Assembly: GCA_015686845.1 (NCBI GenBank) | Contig: JADPRS010000011.1 | Location: 31,243 to 95,242, forward strand | Length of the DNA: 64,000 bases | Source of the DNA: Lutibacter sp. B2 | GTDB taxonomy: Bacteria > Bacillota > Clostridia > Peptostreptococcales > Thermotaleaceae | Direction of reading: 5' to 3' | Shown: positions 8,452 through 19,000 of the stretch, piece after piece | How the letters are laid out: each line of letters begins with the position of its first letter | Numbering within the stretch: position 1 is the stretch's first letter | Notes under the pieces: generated by a model | What the model saw: the letters and a program-made list of their open reading frames with translations, nothing else | Database searches by the model: none | What the model was told of the DNA's origin: nothing | Translations under genes and position numbers: made by a program

Positions 8452-8988
8452 ATTAAATATTAATGTATTTTGCTATTGCACATATATGCAAAGAAAATGA
8501 AAAGGTAGATTGTAAATTATCTAATTTAGTATAAATCATAGGGAATTTAAGTTTGATTTACAAATGTGTTAAATACTTATATTTTTAGATTACAAGAAGT
8601 AGGTACAAGTATCATAAATAATATTAAATTTAAAAGTAATGGAAGAACGGATAAAATGTAAAAATAGTATTAATAAATTCCACAGTAACAAAAAAGGTAT
8701 AGTATATTAAATATATTTTTAAAGTTGTTCATTGTAATGTCATAGAAATAGTGTAAAGGTTATGAATTAAATTTATTATAATAAAAATTGGTTCATATGC
8801 AGAATGTGTTCTTGACAATATAATCATTGCCCAAAATACATGATTTAAGATGCATTTTTAATACCTAAAGACAGATATTTTATTTTTAAAGAAAATATTT
8901 TGGTGTTGAATAAAAAATAATAAAGATGAATTTTATCTAAATGGAAAAAAATCAATTGTAATTGAGATAATTAAAAGGGGGAGATTTA

Positions 8989-10359
8989 TTGAATGAAATT
9001 GATTTTTATATGAGTTTAATTGATGAAAAAGAGGCAAACAGAATCTTGAAATTTTGTAATAAAAATGTTAAGTCGGGCAGTTTGGAATTAAAAAAAACTA
9101 AGATTAAAACTATTTTTCGGGGAAATGAACAAGTAAAAAAAGGTAAAAAAACTCTTTATAATACATACTGGAGTTCTATTTCTAAACATCAATTAGATTT
9201 ACCATTGGATTTAACTGAAAAAGAATTTATCATCGGAATGAATGAGATAACAAGAGAAATTCCTGACTATGTAAAATTTGCAAACTTGAAATTAAGGTTT
9301 CCTGATAAAATTCAGCAATATTTAGAGAAAATAAAAAAGAATATTGAAAATAATAAATCAATGTTTGATTTAGGATTAGAATTTGAGAATGAAGGTGAGG
9401 TTGTTGAGTATTTAAATAAGATTTCATACTTTAATAATAATGAACAGTTAAATTTATTAATTAATAAATTTTATGCAATGGCAGTAAAAGAAAACTTAAT
9501 TAAAGATAATACGAAGAAAATAGAAAATATAAAGAAGTGGTCATTGATAGATTTATATTCAGAAGTAAATAATATTGAGGCTTCTAATAACGTTGTTATA
9601 AAGTATGCTTACATAAAAACACATACGGATATGAGTAAAGATATATCGAATACATTGGCTTTGGACATACTTATAGAATTATTACTTAAGTTTTCACAAA
9701 ACAAACTAAAAATTGATGATACTGAGTTAAATAAGCATGTTGAAGTAATAAATTCATTTAAAGAAAACACAAAAAAAATAGAGTTAGAAAGAAAGGAAAA
9801 GGATAAAGAATATAAAAAAATTATTAGAGATGTTCAAAAAGATATATCAAATAGAGAAGTAGAATTAAATAGCCTTAAAAATAAAATTAATTCTTTAGAA
9901 GTTGAATTAAAAGAAGTTGTTACTCAAAGAGACAAAATGAACAATCTGAAAAATAAAAATAATGAATTAGAAAAAATATTAATTGATGAAAAATTAAAAT
10001 GTAAACAATTTGAAAAAAATATTAAATTAAAAAATGAATACTATGAATATGCATTTGGAATAGATGAAGAAAATGATCAAAAGGTATTTGGAATAATACT
10101 TTCAAATGATATGGATATTAAAATAACAAAAACCATTTTTAATGAAGTGGAGTTTATTTCTTTAAATAAATGGAAAGAAAAAATTAATAGTATTAACATA
10201 GTATATATCCAGAGACAAGGCATAAGCAGTAGAAAACTTAATGAAATTAAAAAGTATTGTTCGGAACACGATATAACCAATAAGGTTATTTCTATTGATA
10301 ATGAAAAGACATTAATAGAAAGTATATCAAGAATTAAACATAATGAAAGGGGAATTTAA
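8989..10359 (+). CDS. Coiled-coil protein, first gene of McrBC-like operon
   Basis: The 456-residue protein starts at TTG 8989, with GGGGGAG 6 nt upstream. It is Lys/Glu/Asn-rich. Residues about 1-250 are helical with no family I recognise. A long coiled coil spans about 255-350 (heptad-rich, ELERKEKDKEYKKIIRDVQK onward). The C-terminal about 90 residues (KVFGIILSNDM..., NIVYIQRQGISSRKLNEIKK) look like a small Rossmann-type sensor domain, broadly resembling DUF2325-like domains. The stop abuts the start of the AAA+ gene, so the two are translationally coupled. I infer a sensor or adaptor subunit of the restriction module. The function is unproven. Confidence 0.7.
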   Translation: MNEIDFYMSLIDEKEANRILKFCNKNVKSGSLELKKTKIKTIFRGNEQVKKGKKTLYNTYWSSISKHQLDLPLDLTEKEFIIGMNEITREIPDYVKFANLKLRFPDKIQQYLEKIKKNIENNKSMFDLGLEFENEGEVVEYLNKISYFNNNEQLNLLINKFYAMAVKENLIKDNTKKIENIKKWSLIDLYSEVNNIEASNNVVIKYAYIKTHTDMSKDISNTLALDILIELLLKFSQNKLKIDDTELNKHVEVINSFKENTKKIELERKEKDKEYKKIIRDVQKDISNREVELNSLKNKINSLEVELKEVVTQRDKMNNLKNKNNELEKILIDEKLKCKQFEKNIKLKNEYYEYAFGIDEENDQKVFGIILSNDMDIKITKTIFNEVEFISLNKWKEKINSINIVYIQRQGISSRKLNEIKKYCSEHDITNKVISIDNEKTLIESISRIKHNERGI

Positions 10360-12348
10360 ATGGGTTTTTCACAAGAAAATAAGATTAAATTAATGGAATC
10401 AAATAATTGCTATATGATAGGTATGTTGGCTGAGGATGAAAATTATTATCCTCCTACAGGAGATGATCAAGAGGTAATTACTACTCTTAAAAATTCAAAT
10501 AATTTGATATTTTATATAAGGCCGTTAAGTGTAGATCCTCAACCTGTTACGGAATTAATAGATCCCAACTTATCTAATCCTTTATATATTGGGATAGATA
10601 ATGATCAGGATAATGTGGTTAAGCCTATGACATATAAGTTTACTCAAGATATAAATGAAAAGAAAAGAGTATTATATGATAAGTTAAAAGGGAAATTGAT
10701 ATTATTTAAGCCCAAAATAACCTTTTCAAAGGAAGATAAAGTATATAAAAATCTAATAATCATTAATATTGAAACAGATATAAAAACAGATAAAAATATG
10801 GAGTTTATACCAATTCCTGTAGTAGAATTAAAAACTTTTGATTTCCAACAAAAATTATTAGATGCAAGAAGTATTGTATTAGAAGATTATAATCATGCAA
10901 TGTATCCACCCGAATATATAATCTGTAACAATTACTTATACTTTAATTTTCCAGAATGGACAAAACATTCTAGCAACTCAAAAGCATGGATTTGCGAGAA
11001 ATATGCAGATAAGATTAATCGTATAAAGATTAATACAAATAGTAATGAAATTCGTGGTGGAGATAATATTATTTTTATAGATAAACAGTTACTTTATAAA
11101 ATGGAGTCTGAAGGGAAGAAAGAAAAGATTACTGATCCATTAGTAGAAGAAAATAATACTAAAGTTAAATCAGATATAAATTTAGATAGTGATGATAGTA
11201 AAAAAATAAATGAAAGAGAATTTGAGTTTATACAAGGGTTTAAAGAAGTTACCCTTAGTAACAATTTATGCTATTCTATGGAAGATTTGATTAATTTGCA
11301 TATATGTGTTAAAACAAATCCATTAACAATATTGGCAGGAATGTCTGGAACTGGAAAATCTGAGTTAGCAAATTTCTATGCTAAAATGTTAAAAACCTCG
11401 GAAGAAGACGGAACACAATTATTTTTACCAATAAGTCCATCATATACAGAACCGGGAGATTTATTAGGGTTTTTAAATAATACAACAGGTCTATATGTAT
11501 CATCAGAAACAAGACTAGTTGATTTTCTTATTCATGCTCAGAACAAAGCTGAACTTATGCATATCGTAATATTTGATGAAATGAATTTGTCTCAAGTTGA
11601 GCATTGGTTTGCACCATTTATTTCTCTTTTGGAGAAAAAACCTGAAGAAAGAAGGCTATATATTTATAGCCCGGAAGCACATTGTATCAATAGAAAAACA
11701 TATCCGGATTATATAATTATTAAGGATAATATAAAATTTATTGGTACTGTAAATATTGATGAAACAACTAAAGATTTTTCAGATAGGCTACTTGATAGAG
11801 CAAATATGATTAGTTTGAAAAAAGAAAAATTAGCAAAATTACAGAATGAAATGAATGAATTAAGTCTTAAAAGTCAATCGAACAAAGATTTACAATGTGA
11901 TTCTTTTAATGAGTATCAGTCTTGGATTTCAAATAAAAACTGGATAAAAGCATACTCCCCTGAAGAAATAGAGTTTTTGGATGAACTTCATGATTTATTA
12001 AACAAGTTTGATGTTCAGAAAGGTGTTTCTTTTAGAATAACAAAGAAAATTGGCGAATATCTTTTAAATATTCCAGTTGATGTAAATGGTAATAAACTTT
12101 TGTCTAAAGAAGTTGCTTTTGATATACAAATAAAACAGAGGCTTATTACAAAAATAAAAGGCACTGAAAAGCAATATGGAAAGTTAATTGGTATTATTAA
12201 AGAAAGTAATGATAATGAATTAATAAACAGTGAATTATATAACTTCTTTAATTCTGAAAAAGCATTAAAAATTAGCATATTTACTCTCACAAAAAATGAA
12301 ATTGTTAAAAAGGCGAAAGAGTTAGGGGTATATGGTTATGCAAACTAA
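10360..12348 (+). CDS. McrB-like AAA+ NTPase
   Basis: The 662-residue protein has an N-terminal half (1-290) of unknown fold, followed by an AAA+ motor of the McrB/MoxR-dynein type. Walker A is GMSGTGKS (327-334), Walker B is IVIFDEMNL (D406, E407), sensor 1 is GTVNID (N465), and a basic finger follows in SDRLLDRA. McrB proteins translocate or remodel nucleic acid, and a paired McrC-type nuclease cuts. The GTVNIDET...DRA signature matches AAA proteins paired with DUF2357 nucleases better than classical McrB (MNTADRS). It follows the coiled-coil gene with no gap and overlaps the nuclease gene by 17 bp. Confidence 0.85.
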   Translation: MGFSQENKIKLMESNNCYMIGMLAEDENYYPPTGDDQEVITTLKNSNNLIFYIRPLSVDPQPVTELIDPNLSNPLYIGIDNDQDNVVKPMTYKFTQDINEKKRVLYDKLKGKLILFKPKITFSKEDKVYKNLIIINIETDIKTDKNMEFIPIPVVELKTFDFQQKLLDARSIVLEDYNHAMYPPEYIICNNYLYFNFPEWTKHSSNSKAWICEKYADKINRIKINTNSNEIRGGDNIIFIDKQLLYKMESEGKKEKITDPLVEENNTKVKSDINLDSDDSKKINEREFEFIQGFKEVTLSNNLCYSMEDLINLHICVKTNPLTILAGMSGTGKSELANFYAKMLKTSEEDGTQLFLPISPSYTEPGDLLGFLNNTTGLYVSSETRLVDFLIHAQNKAELMHIVIFDEMNLSQVEHWFAPFISLLEKKPEERRLYIYSPEAHCINRKTYPDYIIIKDNIKFIGTVNIDETTKDFSDRLLDRANMISLKKEKLAKLQNEMNELSLKSQSNKDLQCDSFNEYQSWISNKNWIKAYSPEEIEFLDELHDLLNKFDVQKGVSFRITKKIGEYLLNIPVDVNGNKLLSKEVAFDIQIKQRLITKIKGTEKQYGKLIGIIKESNDNELINSELYNFFNSEKALKISIFTLTKNEIVKKAKELGVYGYAN

Positions 12349-14173
12349 GGTGACTTTTTTTGTATATAATCAAAATAATGTTGCTATAAGAAGTCCTTTA
12401 ACTTTTATAATTAATGAAATGACTAAAGAAAATTTGGGAGATAATATAGCAATATTTAAGGAGTATAGTAAAATCGTAGTTTTATTTGAAAGCACTGATC
12501 CAAATGCTTTACTTAGAATAGATAGTAGTACGTCTGAATTACCATTGCAAATAAAAGCAGGAGATAAATCAGTGATTTTATCAGAAGCAGGTGATCATGA
12601 TATTATGTTTACACCTGGATACTATGGAGTAGAGGTTAGTACCTCTACAAAAATATATAATGGATTATATTTAATTCGCCCAACATCAGTATCATGGGAT
12701 GGGCTTATAAATCTTAGAAATTATTTAGAAAAAATAATGATAGGACTTTCTCAAAATCTTTACATACAAAGGATGACTGGACAAAAAAACATAAATGATG
12801 ATAATGATTATTCTCTAAATAAATTGTATTCATATATTAGTAATAACATAGATACAGTTATTACTAATATAGAAAATATAATAAAAAATCCACTTACTGA
12901 TGTAGGAAAGAAGTATCGAGAGCAACATTATTCTGTGAGGCAAGATATAAAAAGTCAAAAGTGGTTGAGTTCAAAAGGGTCAAAAAAAAATAAAAACCCA
13001 TATGCACCAGATCTGTTCTTTGAAAAGCATACTTTTTTAAATATAGATATTTTAGAAAATCAATGGGTAAAAAAAATAATAAGTAAAAGTATAGAAATAT
13101 TATGTGATATAGAAAGTAAATATATAGTTATTTTAAATGAGTTTTCAAATAAATTTAGTGTAAAAGAAAAATTATGTACTGATAAGATTAGAAGACATGA
13201 TACTCTTATTCATGACAGAACTATAAGTAAAGAATATATATACAGCATTTCTAGAGAAATTGGATTTAAGCAAGTTGAATTAAGTAAATTAAAATCTAAC
13301 CTAGTTTTTATTTCAGAAATACTTACAAATTTAAAGAAAATGAAATCGCTACTCCTTCATTATGCAAATGGAACTTGGTTTAATGAAATATCAGATAGTA
13401 TGAAGATAACTAGAGTTTCACATAAAATGTTTAAAGATAATAGGTATTTTCAACTATATGACTTTTATACAAATATAATATCAATTGAAAATAATGATAT
13501 GACAAGTAGAAAATTACATTTCCCGAGTAAAAAAACTTCTGAAATTTTCGAATATTACGCAGTTGTATTGGCAGTTAAGATATTAATGGATAATGGATTT
13601 GATTGGATCAGTGGTTGGATGGGAGATATGAAAAGTGAAGAGATATTCAACGGAGAGATTCCTAGAAATGAACCTATGATATTTGAAAAAGGGAATTTGA
13701 GATGTGAGTTATTTTATGAAAAGGAAGTAAGTCAAAATATAAGCGTGATGTCGAATGATACAAGTGATTTTGTACGAATGAATGCCAGACATTATAAACC
13801 AGATATAATGATTGGCTTGTTTGACAAGGAAACACAGGAACTACTAAAAGCAGCAGTAATTGAAGTGAAGTGTGCTATTAGTAGAAACCTGTACAGTAAT
13901 AATGGTCCAACTAGGGCAATAGAGCAGGTTAAGGATTATTATAATTTTGGTTACTATGACAAAAACAAGAGTGGGAAAAATAAAACTATTAGGGGTATTA
14001 TAGAAGAAATAATAATAATTTATCCTAAACAGGAACAAAAAATAAGTTATCAGTATGATGACATCAACTTATCTTTCATTCAAGTAGAGGCACAAGAAAG
14101 TGAGGATGTAAGAGATCATTATGGGTATAGTGAATTGAAAAATGAAATAGAGAATTGTTTAGAGTTGGTTTGA
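12332..14173 (+). CDS. DUF2357 / McrC-like PD-(D/E)XK nuclease
   Basis: The 613-residue protein has an N-terminal beta-rich part, a helical middle (about 130-340) and a C-terminal nuclease core. The PD-(D/E)XK elements are KPDIMIG (D491) and AAVIEVKCAIS (E511, K513), the usual D-(about 20)-E-x-K spacing. DUF2357 proteins pair with McrB-like ATPases as effector nucleases of type IV-like modules. The start overlaps the AAA+ gene; ATG 12338 is an alternative, six bases downstream. I infer it cuts nucleic acid when loaded by the AAA+ protein. The target (modified DNA, other phage DNA or RNA) cannot be told from the sequence. Confidence 0.82.
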   Translation: MVMQTKVTFFVYNQNNVAIRSPLTFIINEMTKENLGDNIAIFKEYSKIVVLFESTDPNALLRIDSSTSELPLQIKAGDKSVILSEAGDHDIMFTPGYYGVEVSTSTKIYNGLYLIRPTSVSWDGLINLRNYLEKIMIGLSQNLYIQRMTGQKNINDDNDYSLNKLYSYISNNIDTVITNIENIIKNPLTDVGKKYREQHYSVRQDIKSQKWLSSKGSKKNKNPYAPDLFFEKHTFLNIDILENQWVKKIISKSIEILCDIESKYIVILNEFSNKFSVKEKLCTDKIRRHDTLIHDRTISKEYIYSISREIGFKQVELSKLKSNLVFISEILTNLKKMKSLLLHYANGTWFNEISDSMKITRVSHKMFKDNRYFQLYDFYTNIISIENNDMTSRKLHFPSKKTSEIFEYYAVVLAVKILMDNGFDWISGWMGDMKSEEIFNGEIPRNEPMIFEKGNLRCELFYEKEVSQNISVMSNDTSDFVRMNARHYKPDIMIGLFDKETQELLKAAVIEVKCAISRNLYSNNGPTRAIEQVKDYYNFGYYDKNKSGKNKTIRGIIEEIIIIYPKQEQKISYQYDDINLSFIQVEAQESEDVRDHYGYSELKNEIENCLELV

Positions 14174-14280
14174 AAATGATTTTAATATTAAACATGTCAT
14201 TAGTAAGAATATGTTTTTTTACTCTAAACTTGAACTTTTGAAATCAGGAAACAAAGTATATTCAAGAATAGATATCCTTA

Positions 14281-14316
14281 AAAACATTAGATACTATATA
14301 GTATCTAATGTTTTTT
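14281..14316 (+). terminator. Terminator after the McrBC-like operon
   Basis: AACATTAGATACTAT and its complement form an essentially perfect palindrome flanked by A and T tracts (AAAA... and TTTTTT). This palindrome could terminate in both directions. Confidence 0.8.
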
Positions 14317-14480
14317 CCTAATAAAAAAATACTTAGAATTAGTAAATAAATGTGATAGTGAAGATGATCTATATAGATTGCAATAAAATTACTACAAGGA
14401 AAATATAACTATGATATAAACCAACCATTTTTGTAGCATGCTATCAATAATAGAATTCGAACAGAATGGTGGTTATATAT

Positions 14481-15544
14481 ATGAATAAAACATCTGACTT
14501 ACTTGAAATTGAAAACAATAATTCTGAAATTCAAACAATAAAACAGGCTATGAGAGACACTAAAAATAAAAGAATGTATCAACGTTATATAGTAATACTT
14601 TATCATCTTAATGGCTATACAAATAAAAATATATCCTAGATAATTGATTTATGTGAATATACGGCCGGAGTTTATATTAAAAAATATAAATGCCAAGGAG
14701 TCACAGGCTTAAATATAGGTCATAGCCCTGGTGCACCACGCCTGCTCAATAATGAACAAGAAGAAAAGTTAGTAGAAATAATTACTAGAAAAACTCCTGA
14801 CGAAGTTGGTTTTATACCTAGAAAAAATTGGACTATTTCAATTATTAGACAGTGGATTATAGATAATTTTGATGTTAAATATAGTCCTCGAGGTATGGCT
14901 GAAGTATTATACCGATTAAATTTAAGTTATACAAGGGCAACTTATGCAATGGTAAAAGCAGAGCCTGTGAAACAAGAAGCCTTTAAAGAAAATTTTGAGG
15001 TTTTAAAAAAGCTTATCTACGGAAAAATTGACCATATTTTATTTGAAGATGAATCAATGATATGTGATTATCAAGCTATTCAGAAAACATGGTTCTTAAA
15101 AGGAAAACAGCGAATTATTCCTACATACGAAAAACATCAAGGAGTTAAATTTTTAGGTGTTCTTAACTATGAAACAGGGCATATTTGCTGTGTTGAAGAA
15201 GAAAAATATGATGATAAAATTTTCTTGAACTTCATCAAAAAAGTTATGATATTATATCCTATGGGCAAGATCTTAATGATCCTAGATAATGCTAGAATTC
15301 ATCATGCAAAAATACTTGAACCATTTTTATTAAAATATAAGAATAGATTAGAACTTATTTTTTTATCACCATATAGCTCCAACTCAATCTAATTGAGGGG
15401 TTATGGCGATGGTTAAAATCTGAAACAATAAATAATGTGTTTTATACAGATGCTCGAAAAATTAAAGTAGCAGTTAGAAAATTTATCGCATCAATAAATT
15501 TGGTTCCTGGTCAAATTATTAATAGACTCTGTCTACGAATGTAA
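14481..15544 (+). pseudogene. Degenerate IS630-family transposase
   Basis: Translation in the main frame gives an N-terminal helix-turn-helix region, then the IS630 DDE core. The first acidic site is in FEDESMICDY, the second in LMILDNARIHHAK. Two lesions inactivate it. An in-frame TAG at about 14638, in the HTH region, ends the first 52 codons. A one-base deletion at about 15377 shifts SPYS-PQLN-IEGLW out of frame, so the third acid (E of LIEGLWRWLKSE) and the C-terminus lie in the next frame, ending at 15544. I could not find convincing terminal inverted repeats on either side. It is a dead element between two defence modules. Confidence 0.85.
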
Positions 15545-16080
15545 AGTATTTAATGAAATCTATATATTAGATATAAAATTTGAAATAAAAGAATATGAAT
15601 ACAGAAGAGAGAAAAAAATAATAGTCAGAGAACCTTAAGCACACAAGATTATAAGTTGTGTAGCAAAATTTTTGAGGATTGACAGAAAATGTACTCGATT
15701 AAGAGCCTTACGTTTTTGTTTTTATAATATGATAGTCAAAGAAATCTGGAAGGTGTTGGGTGAAATTTGACCTAATATACTTAAATTGTAACATCTGGTA
15801 ATAATAAATATATTATAATAAATTTAGGATTGTGATGTTACAAATGTGTTAAAAACATTATGATACAAAATTTAAAGAAAGAAAAGTAATACTAATAATC
15901 TTGTATCTAATGATATAAGGTTATTTTAATTTGTCTTGCCATAAATATCGAAAAGGTTTAAACAAAAAAAAATCACTTTAGACACGTTATGACATTTTTA
16001 GCATAAATTCTATTTTATCATAGTAATAAGAACGATGATAAAAATACATCAAGTATGATTAATGAAAGAGGAGTAGACCA
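15545..16080. other. Gene-free spacer with a dyad before the helicase gene
   Basis: About 536 bp of AT-rich DNA lie between the dead transposase and the helicase-PLD gene. The only structure I support is the dyad TTTTATCAT (16013-16021) / ATGATAAAA (16035-16043), 38 bp before the start, which may be an operator or a leader hairpin. The phrase TTACAAATGTGTTAAA (15838 on) recurs almost exactly near 8558, in the other gene-free stretch. No intact gene was seen. Confidence 0.5.
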
Positions 16081-19000
16081 ATGGGCATAGAACATATACT
16101 AGATTATTATAGAAATTATGAAAATGTAACGAGATTTATGCAAAATTCACTGACTAAATCTAATGGAGAGGACTACAGTGTTGACACAATATATGATAGT
16201 AGGAAAATAAACGCTATAATAGAAAATAAAAAGATAGAGGCAATCTATGAAAAGATTAATTTAGAATATAAAAGTGGTCATATGAAAGAAGAGGAAATTC
16301 CAATGTGGACAAAATTTAAGATTAAAGGAATCTTAGATGGAGGAGATATAGATCGTTTTATGACCTTATTTGATTTTAAGGATAAGTACAGGAATAATAA
16401 AAGATTAATGACCATTTATATTAAGGAACTGGTTGAAGAAAAAAATATTATCATATGTTATCCAATGATCCAAAGATGGAAAGTAAAACAGCCAATCATT
16501 ACTTTCAAATGTAGAGTAGAAGATACAAAACTGATTGTAGAAGAATATTTTATCAATAGTAAAAGTCTGAATATCATACTAGCATATATTGAAAATTGTT
16601 CAACTGAGGAGATTGAAGATATAGCTGAGAAAAAGATAAAAGACATTATGGATATAATTTCTAATATTCAAGACCAATCGAACCTAGATGAAATAATTAA
16701 GATCATAAATGATGAGATATTCAAAAGATTTAAGAATGATAAGATCAATTCAATATTAGATTTTGAAGAATATGAAGGATGGATGAAGGTAGAAAAAATA
16801 TTTATAACAACTGATGAGCTGAATGAAATCTATGAACCTATATTTAGAGAAGAAATTAAAATAATCAAAGAAAAAATTGTAAGAGATAAAGAAAATCCAA
16901 GCTTATTGAATAAATATATTGAAGGAGCACCCAATGCGAATGCCTATGAAGCCGTAGAAGATCGTTTTAAGTTTCATTTTGGAAGCTATACAGGAGATTA
17001 TCCTATAAATAAGAAACAATGGGATGTTGTAGGGAGTTCAAATAATATACAACTATTATCTGTGAATGGACCTCCAGGAACAGGAAAAACAACATTATTA
17101 AAAGAAATAATTGCAGACAACATTGTAGAAAAAGCAAGAAAATTAATTGAAAAATGGGATGATGATTGGGAAATAATCAATAAGGATAAAAAACAACAAG
17201 TCTATAGATCACCTTTTGGAGGAAAAAATAATCATTCTATTGTGATCACAAGTGCTAATAATAAAGCAGTAGATAATATAGGTGAGGAATTATTAAATGA
17301 AATTTCCTATTTTGATGAGTTTATGAATCACGATAATAATCAGGAAATTAATTATAAGGGGATGCTATGTGCTAGACTTGGGAAAAAAGACAATATAAAT
17401 ATTTTTAAATGGAATATACTGAATCCACTCTTAAAGGGATTAAAAGGAATCCATAACTATAAAGAAGATCATACTGTATTAGAAAATTTTAAATCTAAAT
17501 ATAGAGAGATGCAAACAATAGAAAGTAAATTGAAAGAATATGATAATAGTAGAAAAAAATTAAAGGAAACTTTTAATTTGGAAGATTGTTCTAATATGAA
17601 AATAGAAGAAACTAAAGTTCCATTGAATGAAAAATTGGTTATTACAAAAGGTGATTTAAAGGATATAGAAAGCAATTTAAAAGAGTGTAGTAATAAACTA
17701 GAAAAAATGAAAACTCAATTAAATGAGAACAAAATTACTATGAATCAGTGTAGAAATATAAAGGATGAAAATGAAGGTTATTTGAAAAATTTGTATATCG
17801 ATTTAGAAAAATTTGATAAGCTAAAACGATTTAAATTTATGAGTTTTTTATTGAAAAATATGAAAGATTATTTTAATAAATACCCTACAAAATTATATAT
17901 AGAAAAACAAATTGATAAAACAGAAGAAAAAATAAATGAATCTGAAAAAAATATAAGAGAAACTATTTTAGAAGAAGAAAAGCTAAATAGAGATATAAAA
18001 GAATTGATTGAATGTATGGATACTCTTAAAGAAGATAAGAAAAAGGTAGAGGATGTTTTGTTCGAGTTAAATTCAAAATTAAAAGAAATAGATGAGTATA
18101 ATACTATTTTATTAGAAATAGGAAAATTACTAGAAATAGATCATGATGATCATACAGATTTACATAGTTTGATTAGTTGTGATAAAGTTGTGAAGATAAG
18201 AAAAGAATTATTTGATTTTTCATTGAAGATACAAGAAGAATATATCAAGAAGCATAGAGATGTTATCGTGAGTAATTTAGAAAAGATGATAGAGAATGGG
18301 CGATGGTTCTCTTCATTTTATAATCCAGAACAAAGATTTAAAGATCATTTTAAAGAAGGGATTTTATCTCTTTGGGAAACTTTGTTTTTATGTTTTCCTG
18401 TGGTGACAACAACACTACATTCTTTTGGGAAAAATATATTTCAAATGATTCCGGAATTAATGGATTTATTATTGGTAGATGAAGCTGGACAGATTTTACC
18501 TCACTATCTAGTAGGACCACTATATAGAGCAAAAAGAGCTATTGTTGTTGGAGATGTATATCAATTAGAACCGATACGACTTTATGATAAAGATTTGATA
18601 GCAGATTATAGCCAAGTGGGTGAATCATTACATGATAAAATATGTGTAGAAAAGAATAGTGCTCAACATTACGTTGATAATAATTCAGATATATACGAAA
18701 TAATGGATAGTAATCGAAGAGGGATTGTTTTAGATGAACATAGAAGATGTGAAGAAAGTATAGTGAAATTCTCTAATGAACATGTTTATGGAAAAAAATT
18801 AAAAATAGTTAATCAGGATAAACATGACAAATTATTTGGAAAAAATAATATAGCATTTGATATTAGAGGGATTAAGAGTAGAAGACATATTAATGAAGCA
18901 GAAGTGATAGCATGTAAGAAAATTGTAGAAGCGTATGTGAACAAATATGGAAATGATGTAAAAAAAGATATAGCTATTATTACGCCTTTTAAAAATCAAG

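Noticed and set aside
14895..15392. Intact 165-aa transposase
   Set aside because: It is the middle part of the longer decayed IS630 frame; the HTH and third catalytic acid lie outside it.
14320..15700. Terminal inverted repeats and TA target duplication of the IS630 element
   Set aside because: I compared both flanks by eye and found no convincing matched ends.
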